In this document: positions 43,790 to 56,656 of the stretch, one piece after another | Layout: every line of letters begins with the position of its first letter | How positions within the stretch are numbered: position 1 is the stretch's first letter | NCBI RefSeq assembly: GCF_023897065.1 | Contig: NZ_JAMHIV010000011.1 | Span: 124,001 to 188,000 of the forward strand | Direction of reading: 5' to 3' | Length of the DNA: 64,000 nt | From: Crossiella sp. SN42 | GTDB taxonomy: Bacteria; Actinomycetota; Actinomycetes; Mycobacteriales; Pseudonocardiaceae | Translations under genes and position numbers: made by a program | Notes under the pieces: generated by a model | What the model was told of the DNA's origin: nothing | Database searches by the model: none | What the model saw: only the letters and a program-made list of their open reading frames with translations

Positions 43790-44635
43790 TCAGCGCTGGC
43801 CGAGGCTGCCGCGGGCGTACCGGTCGGCCAGGCCGAAGACCTTCTGGCCGTACTCCACCGAGTTGTTGTAGGTGAAGGTGGCCGCCCACCAGTCCTTGCC
43901 GGTGCCCAGGTCCCGGTTGCTCGCGCACAGGTAGCGGCCCGCGGCCACCGCGGCGTCGTCGATGTCTTGCGGGTCGGCCTTGCCGTCCCCGTCGGCGTCG
44001 GCAGCGAAGCGCTTCCAGGTGGCCGGGATGAACTGCATCGGCCCGACCGCCCGGTCCCACTGGGTGTCGCCGTCGAGCTGGCCCTTGTCGGTGTCCGGGA
44101 TGGCCTTGAAACCCGGTGAGCCGTCCAGCGGCACGCCGATGATCGGCTTGGACGGACGGCCGTCGTCCTGCAGGGTGGCGCCGCCGTAGCGGTTGTGGTT
44201 GGACTCGATCCGGCCGATCGCGGCGATGGTGGCCCAGGTGATCCGGCAGCGCGGCTTCTCCTTGCGCAGGGTCAGGTCGGCCACCGCGTAGGCCCGTAAC
44301 GCGCGGGCGGGCACCTCGATGGCCTCGCTGACCCGGCCTGCCCACTCGCCGATCGGGTCCGGGGCCTGACCGCCCTGGGCGGTCGGTGGCGGCTGGCGGT
44401 CCGGCAGCACCTCGCCGGGCACCGCGGAGCCGGGTTCCACCGGCACCGCCACGATCGGCGGCTCGACCCGGCGCGGGGTCCGGTCCGGCTCCAGGAACTG
44501 GGTCAGCGACCAGACGCCCGCACCCGCGACCCCGATCACCACACCGGCGATGACCAGCCGGATCGCCAGGCCGCCGCGGCGGGGCGGCGGCTCTGGGACG
44601 GGCGTCGGCGCGGACGGCGGAGCGGGGGTGACCAC
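43790..44635 (-). CDS. Lytic transglycosylase (LpqU-like)
   Basis: 281 residues. Membrane-anchored murein hydrolase: one helix (LAIRLVIAGVVIGVAGAGVWSL, about 23-45), a Pro-rich linker, then the catalytic domain with ITWATIAAIGRIESNHNRYGG (catalytic Glu), DTDKGQLDGDTQWDRAVGPMQFIPATWKRFAADADGDG and YLCASNRDLGT. The DADGDGKADPQD stretch could bind calcium. By gene order it is the counterpart of LpqU near eno in mycobacteria. Confidence 0.88.
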   Translation of the reverse strand: MVTPAPPSAPTPVPEPPPRRGGLAIRLVIAGVVIGVAGAGVWSLTQFLEPDRTPRRVEPPIVAVPVEPGSAVPGEVLPDRQPPPTAQGGQAPDPIGEWAGRVSEAIEVPARALRAYAVADLTLRKEKPRCRITWATIAAIGRIESNHNRYGGATLQDDGRPSKPIIGVPLDGSPGFKAIPDTDKGQLDGDTQWDRAVGPMQFIPATWKRFAADADGDGKADPQDIDDAAVAAGRYLCASNRDLGTGKDWWAATFTYNNSVEYGQKVFGLADRYARGSLGQR

Positions 44636-44704
44636 GACCCCAGGCTACGCACGTTCCGCACCGGGCCGGTAAGACCGATATCCGCGCAGGTCAGCGGGCC
44701 GCGA

Positions 44705-45511
44705 TCAGGCCTTGCGGCTGTTGCGGCCGTAGTGGTCGGCCCGGTCCAGCACGTCCTGGCCGTAGCGGCGGCTCTCGTTGTAGGTGGTCACCGCGCGCCA
44801 CCAGCCCTCCGGCGTGCCCAGGTCGCCGCCGCTGGCGCACAGGTAGCGGGCGGCGGAGAGGGCGGCGTCGTCCAGGTCGTCGGGGTCGGTGCGGCCGTCG
44901 GAGTCCGCGTCGGTCCCCCAGTCCTTCCAGGTGGTGGGGATGAACTGGAGCGGGCCCATGGCGCGGTCCCACACGGTGTCGCCGTCCAGCTGCCCGCCGT
45001 CGGTGTCCTTGATCGCCTTCACCCCTGGCCGCCCGTCCAGCGGGATGCCGCGGATGTCGGCGGTGGGGCGGGCGGAGGCGTCCAGCTTGGCGCCGTTGAA
45101 CCGGCCGTGGTTGGACTCCACCTGCCCGATGCCGGCCAGCGCGGTCCAGGTGATCCGGCAGGCGGGCTGCTCGGCGGCGGTGACGGCGGCGGCGTAGCCG
45201 TAGGCCTCCAGCGCGGCCTTGGGCACGTTGAGCTTCATCGAGTGCGCGGCGGCCCACTCGGCCAGCTGCGCCTGCGGCCGCACACCGGGCGCGGGCGCGG
45301 CCAGCGCGGGCAGCTGCACGCCGCCGTCGGGCGGGGCCAGCGCGGACGGCAGCTTGAGCTCGGCCACCGGGGGCTGCTTCGCCACCGGGCCGGCCAGCTC
45401 GCCGCGCACCGCGAGCGCGCCGAGCACGGCGAGGGCGGTGCCCGTGGCGCCGAGCAACAGGAACGCCCAGCGTCGCTCGCTACGGGTGTGGCCGTCGGGG
45501 TTCATCGCCAC
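44705..45511 (-). CDS. Lytic transglycosylase, paralogue
   Basis: 268 residues. Same architecture as the neighbour at 43790: membrane helix (FLLLGATGTALAVLGALAV), linker, catalytic ITWTALAGIGQVESNHGRFNG (Glu), DTDGGQLDGDTVWDRAMGPLQFIPTTWKDWGTDADSDG and YLCASGGDLGT. The pair looks like a tandem duplication. Start GTG 45511 or ATG 45505; no clear ribosome site decides. Confidence 0.88.
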   Translation of the reverse strand: MAMNPDGHTRSERRWAFLLLGATGTALAVLGALAVRGELAGPVAKQPPVAELKLPSALAPPDGGVQLPALAAPAPGVRPQAQLAEWAAAHSMKLNVPKAALEAYGYAAAVTAAEQPACRITWTALAGIGQVESNHGRFNGAKLDASARPTADIRGIPLDGRPGVKAIKDTDGGQLDGDTVWDRAMGPLQFIPTTWKDWGTDADSDGRTDPDDLDDAALSAARYLCASGGDLGTPEGWWRAVTTYNESRRYGQDVLDRADHYGRNSRKA

Positions 45512-45611
45512 CCAGTGTGCCTGGGAACGCGCTCAAGGTCATCGTTGGCCCCCACGGCGGGTCACGAATTAGGTTTGATTAACCCGATCAGGGGTAGTCC
45601 TTCTCGCCCGT

Positions 45612-46619
45612 TCAGCCGGTCGAGTTGTCTCCGTGTGCCTTGCCGCTGGGCTGTTCGGTGGGCCAGAACCGGTGCCAGCCCGCCGCGTCCAGGGTCGCCG
45701 GGTCCACGCCGGCGGCGCGGGCGGCGGCCTCGGCGGCGCGCAGGGTGACCGCGAAGCCGCGGGCCACCGCGCGCAGCTCGGACTCCGGGTCGGCCCCGGC
45801 CAGCTTGGCCTTGGCGGCCAGTGCGAACAGCCCGGAACCGGTGTCCGCACCGGAGGGCATCAGGTCGGCGGGAACCCGGGCCCGGCCGGCGCGCTGGGCG
45901 AGCTTGGCGGCCAGGGACACCGCGGGCTGGCCGAGGGCGACCCCGTCCACCGCGGACTGCCTGCGCTTCTCGGCCTGCTTGAGCTCCTCCCAGCGCTGCT
46001 GCTGGGTGTGGCTGTCCCGCACCGCGGGGTCGCCGTCCTCGGCGAAGACGTGCGGGTGGCGGCCGACCAGCTTGGTCACCAGCTCGGTGGCCACCTCGTC
46101 GATGGTGAACGGGTCCGCCGCGTCCTCCTCGGCCACCCTGGCGTGGAAGAGCACCTGGAGCAGCACATCACCGAGCTCCTCGCGCAGCGCCGCCCGGTCG
46201 CCGTCCTCGATCGCCTCCAGCAGCTCGTAGGTCTCCTCGAGCAGGTACTGGCGCAGCGAGTCGTGGGTCTGCTCGGCGTCCCACGGGCAGCCGCCGGGCG
46301 AGCGCAGCCGGTGCATCACCTGGGCCGCCTCGACCAGCCCGGCGCCGCGCGGCTCCGGGGTGCCGATCAGCTTGGCCCCGGCCCGCACCAGCGCGGCCGC
46401 GGCCGGGCCCTCGGCGTCCAGGGTCAGCAGCACCACCGGCCCGCGCCCGGCCTCAGCCAGCAGCTCGGCCACCGGCGGCGGGGCCGGGAAGCCCAGCTCG
46501 GCCGGGTCGGCGTAGACCTCGGCCGCGGTGCGCAGCGCGGGCACCGCGGCCAGCGGTAAGACCGCGCCGAGCCGCTCGCTGAGCAGGACGACGGCGCAGT
46601 CCTGGGCCACGGGGGTCAC
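45612..46619 (-). CDS. mazG: MazG nucleoside triphosphate pyrophosphohydrolase
   Basis: 335 residues. It hydrolyses (oxidised) dNTPs to monophosphates. An N-terminal extension of about 100 residues, common in actinobacterial MazG, precedes the MazG domain: LRSPGGCPWDAEQTHDSLRQYLLEETYELLEAIEDGD with the EExxE metal motif, LREELGDVLLQVLFHARVAEE, and FxVDEVA-like FTIDEVATELVTKLVGRHPHVF. The GTG start overlaps the stop of the SurA-like gene (GTGA). Confidence 0.92.
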   Translation of the reverse strand: MTPVAQDCAVVLLSERLGAVLPLAAVPALRTAAEVYADPAELGFPAPPPVAELLAEAGRGPVVLLTLDAEGPAAAALVRAGAKLIGTPEPRGAGLVEAAQVMHRLRSPGGCPWDAEQTHDSLRQYLLEETYELLEAIEDGDRAALREELGDVLLQVLFHARVAEEDAADPFTIDEVATELVTKLVGRHPHVFAEDGDPAVRDSHTQQQRWEELKQAEKRRQSAVDGVALGQPAVSLAAKLAQRAGRARVPADLMPSGADTGSGLFALAAKAKLAGADPESELRAVARGFAVTLRAAEAAARAAGVDPATLDAAGWHRFWPTEQPSGKAHGDNSTG

Positions 46620-47611
46620 TGCTGCGAGTCGCCCCTGCTCACGCTGAAGCTGCTGCCGGGGATGCGCGGGTCGCGGACCCGCTTGTCCACCGCGGTCTCG
46701 GTGCCCGCCCACTCGCCGTAGCGCGGGTTGAGCCGCACGCCCAGCTCGTTGGCGTAGTAGGAGACGACGATCTGGCCGACCGCCTCCAGACCGGTCAGGT
46801 TGAGCTGCTCGGCCAGGCCGCCCTGGGTGGGCGCGCCCGCGACCGGCCGGTCCGTCCTGGACTTGACCCTGGCCACCAGCCACTGGCCGTTGCCGGTCTG
46901 CTCACCGGAGTTCAGCGACAGCGCCACCGCGTCGCCCGGCTTGACCGTGAACAGCGGCAGCAGCACCGCCGGGTTCTGCTGCTGGAGGATGGTCTGGAAG
47001 GTGAACTTCTGGTTCAGCCGGACCGTCTCCGCGCTCTGCCCGGTCTGCGGGTTCGGCGGCTGGCCCGCGGTGTCCTTGCGCACCAGCGCGGCCGCGGCCT
47101 CGTCGCTGCGCGCCATCTCCTTGGCCTTGGCCTGCGCCTCGGTGTAGGTGGCGGCGTTGGTGAAGTCCAGCACCACCGCGAGGTGGTCGGCGAACTTGCG
47201 CCCGATGCCCACGCTGAGCAGCTGGGCGCGCACGGCCTGGTCGATGTTGTCCATCGTGTCCAGGCTCTTGGCCACCACCTGCTCGCGGCCGCCGGCCTGC
47301 TCGATCGCCTGTTCCTTCTGGTCCTCGGCGTAGGTCACGCCCTCCTTGGCGGCGACCTGCCTGATCAGCTCGCGGGTGATCGCGATGCTGGCCTGGCGCC
47401 TGCCGAGGGTGGCCATCTGGTTGCCCTCGCGCTGCTGCTTGGCGTCGGCCGGGTTGGCCTTGAGCCAGGCGTCGAACCGCTGCTGGACCGCCTCGACCGG
47501 GATGGTGGTGTCCCCGATGACGGCCGCGGCGCCGGCCTTCGCGGGACCGCCGCAGCCGGTCAGGAACAGGCCCGCGGTGATCGACACGGCGACCAGGCGG
47601 GTGCGAGTCAT
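46616..47611 (-). CDS. SurA N-terminal domain lipoprotein
   Basis: 331 residues. A lipoprotein signal (MTRTRLVAVSITAGLFLTGC) is followed by an all-helical SurA_N-like chaperone domain (AAVIGDTTIPVEAVQQRFDAWL... and repeats of long helices to about 200). It probably helps fold or escort exported proteins. No clear parvulin isomerase core is present. Gene order mfd - surA-like - mazG is the usual one in Pseudonocardiales and Streptomyces. ATG 47611 fits the lipoprotein signal; GTG 47623 with GGAG upstream is an alternative. Confidence 0.8.
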   Translation of the reverse strand: MTRTRLVAVSITAGLFLTGCGGPAKAGAAAVIGDTTIPVEAVQQRFDAWLKANPADAKQQREGNQMATLGRRQASIAITRELIRQVAAKEGVTYAEDQKEQAIEQAGGREQVVAKSLDTMDNIDQAVRAQLLSVGIGRKFADHLAVVLDFTNAATYTEAQAKAKEMARSDEAAAALVRKDTAGQPPNPQTGQSAETVRLNQKFTFQTILQQQNPAVLLPLFTVKPGDAVALSLNSGEQTGNGQWLVARVKSRTDRPVAGAPTQGGLAEQLNLTGLEAVGQIVVSYYANELGVRLNPRYGEWAGTETAVDKRVRDPRIPGSSFSVSRGDSQQ

Positions 47612-47676
47612 GGCCTTCGTCACAGCTCCGTACCTTCTCACGATCGGGTGGCGCAGGTTCGTACGAGTCTTGCCCA

Positions 47677-51291
<3,615 letters not shown>

Positions 51292-51373
51292 GGCGGAGTG
51301 CGGTCCCCTCGGTGTTCGAACGCGAGACAGACCTCTGCCCGGGATCAGCGCCCCCGGGGAGGGGTCTCGTTGG

Positions 51374-51583
51374 TCAGCCTACGTCGGCCGCGCGATCGTC
51401 GCCCGCGGCCCACCACTCGGCCAGGCCCGGCGCGATCCCGGCGGAGACGACCAGGCTCAGGTTGAAGCTGACCGGGATGAGCAGGTACCCGAGCAGGACC
51501 ACGCCCACCAGCACCGGGATCCGCCACCACCGACGGATGAGCGCCCGCCCCATCCGCCGCAGGTTCGCACCGATGGCCTTCAT
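51374..51583 (-). CDS. Small membrane protein coupled to a hydrolase
   Basis: 69 residues. A basic N-terminus ([21 protein letters not shown]) is followed by a membrane helix ([29 protein letters not shown]). The ATG overlaps the stop of the hydrolase gene upstream (ATGA). No family recognised. Confidence 0.6.
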   Translation of the reverse strand: MKAIGANLRRMGRALIRRWWRIPVLVGVVLLGYLLIPVSFNLSLVVSAGIAPGLAEWWAAGDDRAADVG

Positions 51584-52428
51584 CGCCGGGCCAGCGAGTC
51601 CAGGATGCCCGCCACCTCGTCCGGGCGGGACAGGAAACCGATGTGGCTGCCCGCGGCGGTGTGCACGTCGAAGGGGTGCTCCGGGTTGGCCGCGTCCGCG
51701 TCCGCGATGAACAGGTCCTGCCAGGCGGGCGGGTGCAGCCGGTCCTCGGCCAGCCGGACGTAGCTGCGCGGCACCCGGCCCCAGGTCGCCGGGTCCAGGC
51801 TGGTGTCGCCCTGGGTGATGTGCAGCGACTCGTCCGGGTCCAGGGTGTTCAGCGCGGCCAGGAACTCGGCCTCGGTGCCCTCGGCGAACATGGCCTCGTG
51901 CACCGCGGCCAGCGCCTCCGGATCGGCGATGCGCCAGTTCATCCGGATCACCCCGGCGGTCATCGGGTCGGCCGCGAGCACGTGGGCGCCGACCGCGGCG
52001 GCCTGGCTGTCGGCGTACTCCGGGGCGCTCAGGTAGTCGGCCACCGGCCGGGTGCAGCACCAGGCGGAGATGTAGACGATCCGGTCCAGCAGCTCGGGCA
52101 CCGCGTTGCCCACGCCGCCGAGGGTGAACCCGCCGAGGCTGTGCCCGACCAGGATCACCGGCCCGTGCTCGGCGGCCCTGCGCACCACCGCGACGGTGTG
52201 CTCGACGTAGTCCGCCAGGGTCACCGAGGTCATCGGCGAGGGCGCGGCGGCGAACGCGGCGAGGTCCTGCGGGGCCTGGTACGCCGGGAGGAACCCGGCC
52301 TGGAAGCCGTGCCCCGGCAGGTCCACGGCGAGGCAACGGTGGCCGCGCAGCGCGAGTTCCCGTTGCACGGCGGACCAGCTGAAGGAGTTGGCGTTGGAGC
52401 CGTGCACGAGCACGAACGTGGGTGTCAC
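51580..52428 (-). CDS. Alpha/beta-fold hydrolase
   Basis: 282 residues. The fold is clear: FVLVHGSNANSFSW (oxyanion His-Gly), DLPGHGF, VILVGHSLGGFTLGG with the nucleophile Ser, and TAAGSHIGFLSRPDEVAGIL with the catalytic His. It resembles esterases such as salicylate esterase and EstC-like enzymes; the substrate is unknown. No signal peptide. GTG start. Confidence 0.85.
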   Translation of the reverse strand: MTPTFVLVHGSNANSFSWSAVQRELALRGHRCLAVDLPGHGFQAGFLPAYQAPQDLAAFAAAPSPMTSVTLADYVEHTVAVVRRAAEHGPVILVGHSLGGFTLGGVGNAVPELLDRIVYISAWCCTRPVADYLSAPEYADSQAAAVGAHVLAADPMTAGVIRMNWRIADPEALAAVHEAMFAEGTEAEFLAALNTLDPDESLHITQGDTSLDPATWGRVPRSYVRLAEDRLHPPAWQDLFIADADAANPEHPFDVHTAAGSHIGFLSRPDEVAGILDSLARR

Positions 52429-52539
52429 CGGCGCAGCCTGCCACGCGCCATCCGTTGTGCCCTACCGATTTGTCGGACCCCGTCGCTAGTTTCGGGCGGT
52501 CCGGCAGAAGCCGGGGGGATCACTGGGGAAAGGGCTCAC

Positions 52540-53508
52540 ATGTCTGCCACACCATGGGGTCGGGTCGTGCTGCGCGGAGCCGGGGTGACCGTCGCGATGG
52601 CCGCCGCGGGCCTGCTGACCGCCACCGCCGCGCTCGCGGCGCCGACCAAGGCCGCCGAGCGGACGGCGGTCACCTCCTACGAGTTCGTCAGCCAGTCCGG
52701 CGACTGGGTCGGCGGCGGCCAGACCCGCTCGTACCAGGCGCCGACCGACAAGTTCCGGTTCACCGGCAACGCCGAGTACCTGACGCTGTCGGTGGACTCC
52801 GCCGACGGCCGCGAGTGGTGGTCGGTCACGCTGGCCGCGCCCAAGGGCGAGCGGCTGCGGCCGGGGATCTACCGGGACGCCGAACGCGCCCCGTTCCGCA
52901 CCGGGCGCGCGCCCGGCCTGGACGTGGGCGGCACCGGCCGCGGCTGCAACCAGGTCTGGGGCCAGTTCGCCATCGACCAGATCGAGACCGACAGCAGCGG
53001 CGCGGTCAGCGTGCTGGAGGCCAGCTTCACCCAGAACTGCGACGGCCCGAACGCACCGGCGCTCAACGGCAAGGTGAAGTACCAGGCCTTCCCGCTGGGC
53101 TACAAGTTCGCCAGCGACCCCGGTGACTACATCGGCGGCGGCGTGAGCAAGGCCTACTCCGGCTCCACCACGGTGTTCACCATGAGCGGCACCGTGGCCA
53201 ACGGCCTGAGCCTGGGCGTCTCCGGGCAGCGCGACGGCTGGCACGTGGAGCTGGCCGCCCCGCGCGGTGAGTCGCTGAAGGTGGGCAAGTACCTGGACGC
53301 GCAGCGGTCCGCCTTCCGCGAGGACGGGCACCCCGGCATCGACATCGGCGGCAACGGGCGCGGCTGCAACAAGATCAGCGGCTCGTTCGAGATCACCGAG
53401 CTGGTGACCAATCCGGACGGCACGGTGAAGGCGCTGGCCGCGACCGTGGAGCAGCACTGCGAGGGCGGCACGCCCGCGCTGCGCGCCACGATCAACTACT
53501 ACGCCTGA
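52540..53508 (+). CDS. Secreted protein with two tandem copies of one domain
   Basis: 322 residues. A signal peptide (1-34) precedes two copies of a ~130-residue domain. They start YEFVSQSGDWVGGGQTRSY (residue 47) and YKFASDPGDYIGGGVSKAY (residue 188). Both copies share WWSVTLAAPKGE/WHVELAAPRGE, GIYRDAERAPFR/GKYLDAQRSAFR and RGCNQVWG/RGCNKISG. Each copy has two Cys 31 residues apart (136/167 and 276/307), likely disulfides. The function is unknown; a carbohydrate- or lipid-binding role would be guesswork. GGAAAGGG precedes the ATG. Confidence 0.8.
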   Translation: MSATPWGRVVLRGAGVTVAMAAAGLLTATAALAAPTKAAERTAVTSYEFVSQSGDWVGGGQTRSYQAPTDKFRFTGNAEYLTLSVDSADGREWWSVTLAAPKGERLRPGIYRDAERAPFRTGRAPGLDVGGTGRGCNQVWGQFAIDQIETDSSGAVSVLEASFTQNCDGPNAPALNGKVKYQAFPLGYKFASDPGDYIGGGVSKAYSGSTTVFTMSGTVANGLSLGVSGQRDGWHVELAAPRGESLKVGKYLDAQRSAFREDGHPGIDIGGNGRGCNKISGSFEITELVTNPDGTVKALAATVEQHCEGGTPALRATINYYA

Positions 53509-53560
53509 GCCGAGCCGGCGTTCACGGCGAGACCACAGCCGATGCCGCACCCTGGGGCGC

Positions 53561-54736
53561 ATGAACTCGCGGCTCGCGGTCATCGGTGTGGCGGTCCTGC
53601 TCACGGCGGGCTGCGCGGGCGGGGTGGGCGGCACCGCGCCGTCCACCTCGCCCGCGCCGGGCCTGGCGGTGGAGGTGGTCACCGACAAGCTCACGCACGG
53701 CTGGGAGATCGGCTTCCTGCCCGGCGGCCAGGTGCTCGTCAGCCAGCGGCCGGGACGGCTCACCCTGCTGTCCGGGTCCAAGCCGGGGGCCACCGCCACC
53801 GAGGTCAGCGCCGACTTCGCCGACGTGCTGGTGCGCGGCGAGGGTGGCCTGATGGGCCTGGTGGTGCACCCGGACTTCGCCACCTCGCGCAAGTTCACCA
53901 CCTGCCAGACCCACCAGCAGGGCGACCGGGCGGTGGACGTCCGCCTGGTCACCTGGACGCTGGCCGCGGACGGCCGCAGCGCCGCCAGGAACCCCGAGCC
54001 GCTGCTCACCGGACTGCCGGTGACCGCGAGCGGGCGGCACTCCGGCTGCCGCCTCCAGCTGGCCCCCGACGGCGCGCTGCTGGTCGGCACCGGCGACGCG
54101 GCGCAGCCGGCGGCCGCGCAGGACCGGCAGGGGCTGGGCGGCAAGGTGCTGCGGATCGACCTGAACACCGGCGCGCCCGCGCCGGGCAACCCGTTCGCCG
54201 GCTCCGGCAACGCCAGGGAGCGGCTGATCTACAGCTTCGGGCACCGCAACGTGCAGGGCCTGGCGGTGCGGCCGGGCGGGGACCAGGTCTTCGCCGCCGA
54301 GCACGGGCCGGCCCGCGACGACGAGGTCAACCTGGTCAAGGCAGGCGCCAACTACGGCTGGGACCCGTCCCAGGGCGGCACGGTGACCAGCTATGACGAG
54401 AGCGTGCCGATGACCGACACGGAGCGGTTCCCGGACGCGGTGCCCTCGGTGTGGAGCTCGGGCGGGAGCACCGTGGCGGTGTGCGCGGCGGACTTCCTCA
54501 GCGGCGCGGACTGGGGCGAGCTGGACGGCGTGCTGGCCGTGACCACGCTCAAGGGCAGCAAGCTGCTGTTGCTCAGCCTGGACGAGGCGGGCGCGGTCAA
54601 GTCGGTGGCCGCGCCCAAGGAGCTGGACGACACGCACGGCCGGTTGCGCGCGGCCCGGCGCGGCCCCGACGGCGCGCTGTACGTGACCACCAGCAACGGC
54701 ACCGGGGACAAGCTGCTGCGGATCACCCGGCGCTGA
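53561..54736 (+). CDS. PQQ-dependent sugar dehydrogenase, lipoprotein
   Basis: 391 residues. The signal ends in a lipobox (LTAGC), so it is anchored outside the membrane. The GSDH-type beta-propeller shows LTHGWEIGFLPGG, GLMGLVVHPDFA, RHSGCRLQLAPDG, LGGKVLRIDLNTG, GHRNVQGLAVRPGG, AEHGPARDDEVN and ANYGWDPSQGG, the last two typical of the PQQ/calcium-binding region. With the enzyme at 5199 this is the second PQQ-type dehydrogenase in the window. It overlaps the convergent MFS gene by 14 nt. Confidence 0.87.
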   Translation: MNSRLAVIGVAVLLTAGCAGGVGGTAPSTSPAPGLAVEVVTDKLTHGWEIGFLPGGQVLVSQRPGRLTLLSGSKPGATATEVSADFADVLVRGEGGLMGLVVHPDFATSRKFTTCQTHQQGDRAVDVRLVTWTLAADGRSAARNPEPLLTGLPVTASGRHSGCRLQLAPDGALLVGTGDAAQPAAAQDRQGLGGKVLRIDLNTGAPAPGNPFAGSGNARERLIYSFGHRNVQGLAVRPGGDQVFAAEHGPARDDEVNLVKAGANYGWDPSQGGTVTSYDESVPMTDTERFPDAVPSVWSSGGSTVAVCAADFLSGADWGELDGVLAVTTLKGSKLLLLSLDEAGAVKSVAAPKELDDTHGRLRAARRGPDGALYVTTSNGTGDKLLRITRR

Positions 54737-55940
54737 GCGCGGGCGAGGTGTTGCGCAGCCCGCGCACGCTGCGGCTGCCCAGCATGAACAGCGTGGCCAG
54801 CGCGATCACCCCGGCCGCGGCGAACAGCGTCTCGGTGACCCCGAAGGCGTGCGCGGCCGGTCCGATCGCGATCTCGCCGATGGGCACCGCGAGGAAGGAG
54901 CCGATCGCGTCGTAGGAGTACACCCTGGCCAGCCGGTCGGCCGGGATGTGCTGCTGCATCGAGGTCTCCCAGGCCACCCCGAACTGCTCCAGCCCGACCC
55001 CGGCCAGGAAGGCCATGATCACCAGCGTCCAGGTCTGCGGGCTGATCGCCAGGGTCAGCGGCAGCACCACGTCCAGCAGCATGCAGGCGCAGCCGACGAA
55101 CAGCAGCCTGCGCACCCGCAACCGCATCGCGATCACCGCGCCCACCGCCATGCCCGCGGTCTGCGCGGCCAGCACCAGCCCCCAGGCCGAGCGGCCGATG
55201 GTGGCGTCGGCCACCGCGGGGCCGAGCACCTGGAGCACGCCGACCACGGCCGCGTTGAGGAACATGAACCCGACCACGACCACCCAGACCCAGCGCCGGG
55301 AGACGAACTCCCGCCAGCCCTCGGCCAGCTCCCGGACCATGCTGGTGCGCTCGGTGGCTGGCGCGGCCCTGGGCACCCGGATCAGCAGGAAGCACAGCCC
55401 GGCCAGCGCGAAGGTCAGCGCGTCCAGCGCCAGCCCCCAGCCCGGCCCGACCACCGCGACCAGCAGCCCGCCTGCCGAAGCGCCGACGATCTTGCTGCTG
55501 CTCACGCCGAGCCGGACCAGCGCGTTGGCCTGCTGCCAGGACTTGGCCGGCGCGGTCTGCGGGGTGATCGCGGCCGAGGCGGGCCAGGAGAAGGCCACCG
55601 CCACGCCGTTGATCGCGGCCAGCACCGCCACCACCGGCACCGTGGCCGACCCGGTGATCACCAGGAAGGCCAGCGCGCCCTGGCTGAGCGCGCTCACCGC
55701 GCTGCTGCCCACCAGCACCAGGTGCCGGGGCAGCCGGTCGGCGACCACGCCGCCGAAGAGCAGGGAGAGCACGGACATGAACGAGCGCAGGCCCACGACC
55801 AGCCCGAGGGAGACGACCGAGCCGGTGAGGTCGAGCACGGCGAAGGCCAGCGCGATGGTGGCCACCGAGTCACCCAGCTGAGTGATCACCCGTCCCGCGG
55901 TCAGCAGCCGGAACGCGGGGTACCGCAGGGGCGCGAACAC
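54723..55940 (-). CDS. MFS transporter, EntS-like exporter
   Basis: 405 residues with about 12 membrane segments. Typical of the MFS_3/EntS group: RYPAFRLLTAGRVITQLGDSVATIALAFAVLD and GGVVADRLPRHLVL (the loop 2-3 motif). The first half also has RLGVSSSKIVGASAGG. Substrates of the group include siderophores and drugs; nothing nearby defines the cargo. GTG start. It lies 9 nt downstream of the TetR regulator on the same strand, so the regulator may control it. Confidence 0.88.
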   Translation of the reverse strand: MFAPLRYPAFRLLTAGRVITQLGDSVATIALAFAVLDLTGSVVSLGLVVGLRSFMSVLSLLFGGVVADRLPRHLVLVGSSAVSALSQGALAFLVITGSATVPVVAVLAAINGVAVAFSWPASAAITPQTAPAKSWQQANALVRLGVSSSKIVGASAGGLLVAVVGPGWGLALDALTFALAGLCFLLIRVPRAAPATERTSMVRELAEGWREFVSRRWVWVVVVGFMFLNAAVVGVLQVLGPAVADATIGRSAWGLVLAAQTAGMAVGAVIAMRLRVRRLLFVGCACMLLDVVLPLTLAISPQTWTLVIMAFLAGVGLEQFGVAWETSMQQHIPADRLARVYSYDAIGSFLAVPIGEIAIGPAAHAFGVTETLFAAAGVIALATLFMLGSRSVRGLRNTSPALSAG

Positions 55941-55949
55941 CCGGTCAAG

Positions 55950-56618
55950 TTACCGAGAGATGGTCAGTTTCGGCGCTGGATCCAGGTGTGACAAACCCTT
56001 CCAGGACAGGTTGACCAGGTGCGCGGCCACCTCTTCCTTCTTGGGCTTGCGCACCTCCAGCCACCACTGCCCGGTGAGCGCGACCATGCCGACCAGCGCC
56101 TGGGCGTAGAGCCCGGCCAGCTTGGGGTCGTAGCCGCGCGCGGAGAAGTGCAGGCCGAGGATGTGCTCGACCTGGCTGGCGATGTCGTTGAGCAGGCTGG
56201 AGAAGCTGCCGGTCGCACTGGCCACCGGTGAGTCCCGGACCAGGATGCGGAACCCGTCGGTGGACTCCTCGATGTAGTCCAGCAACGCGGTGGCGGCGTG
56301 TTCCAGCAGCTCACGGGGGTGCGTGGCCTGGGAGAGCGCGCCGATGACGCCTTCCAGCAGGAGGTCCATCTCGCGGTCCACGACCACCGCGTAGAGCCCT
56401 TCCTTGCCCCCGAAGTGCTCGTACACCACCGGCTTGGACACCCCGGCGCGATGCGCGATCTCCTCGATGCTGGCCGCGTCATAGCCCTTTTCGGCGAACA
56501 ACGCCCGACCGACCTCGAGCAGCTGCTGCCGCCGCTCCTTGCCGGTCATACGCACGCGCGCTGGCGGGCGCGCTGCGGCGACATCCGTCTGCGCCCGCTC
56601 GCGTCGTCGTGCTGCCAT
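55950..56618 (-). CDS. TetR-family transcriptional regulator
   Basis: 222 residues. An Arg-rich lead (about 24 residues) is followed by the HTH (RRQQLLEVGRALFAEKGYDAASIEEIAHRAGVSKPVVYEHFGGKEGLYAVVV), then a helical ligand domain ending in VRKPKKEEVAAHLVNLSWKGLSHL. By position near glmU/prs and mfd it could be the counterpart of Rv1019. It may regulate itself, the MFS gene downstream or the desaturase upstream, whose promoter has twin palindromes of TetR type. GGGAG precedes the ATG. Confidence 0.88.
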   Translation of the reverse strand: MAARRRERAQTDVAAARPPARVRMTGKERRQQLLEVGRALFAEKGYDAASIEEIAHRAGVSKPVVYEHFGGKEGLYAVVVDREMDLLLEGVIGALSQATHPRELLEHAATALLDYIEESTDGFRILVRDSPVASATGSFSSLLNDIASQVEHILGLHFSARGYDPKLAGLYAQALVGMVALTGQWWLEVRKPKKEEVAAHLVNLSWKGLSHLDPAPKLTISR

Positions 56619-56656
56619 CACTCCCACCCTAGATGCTTTCCCGCCAACAAGACGTC

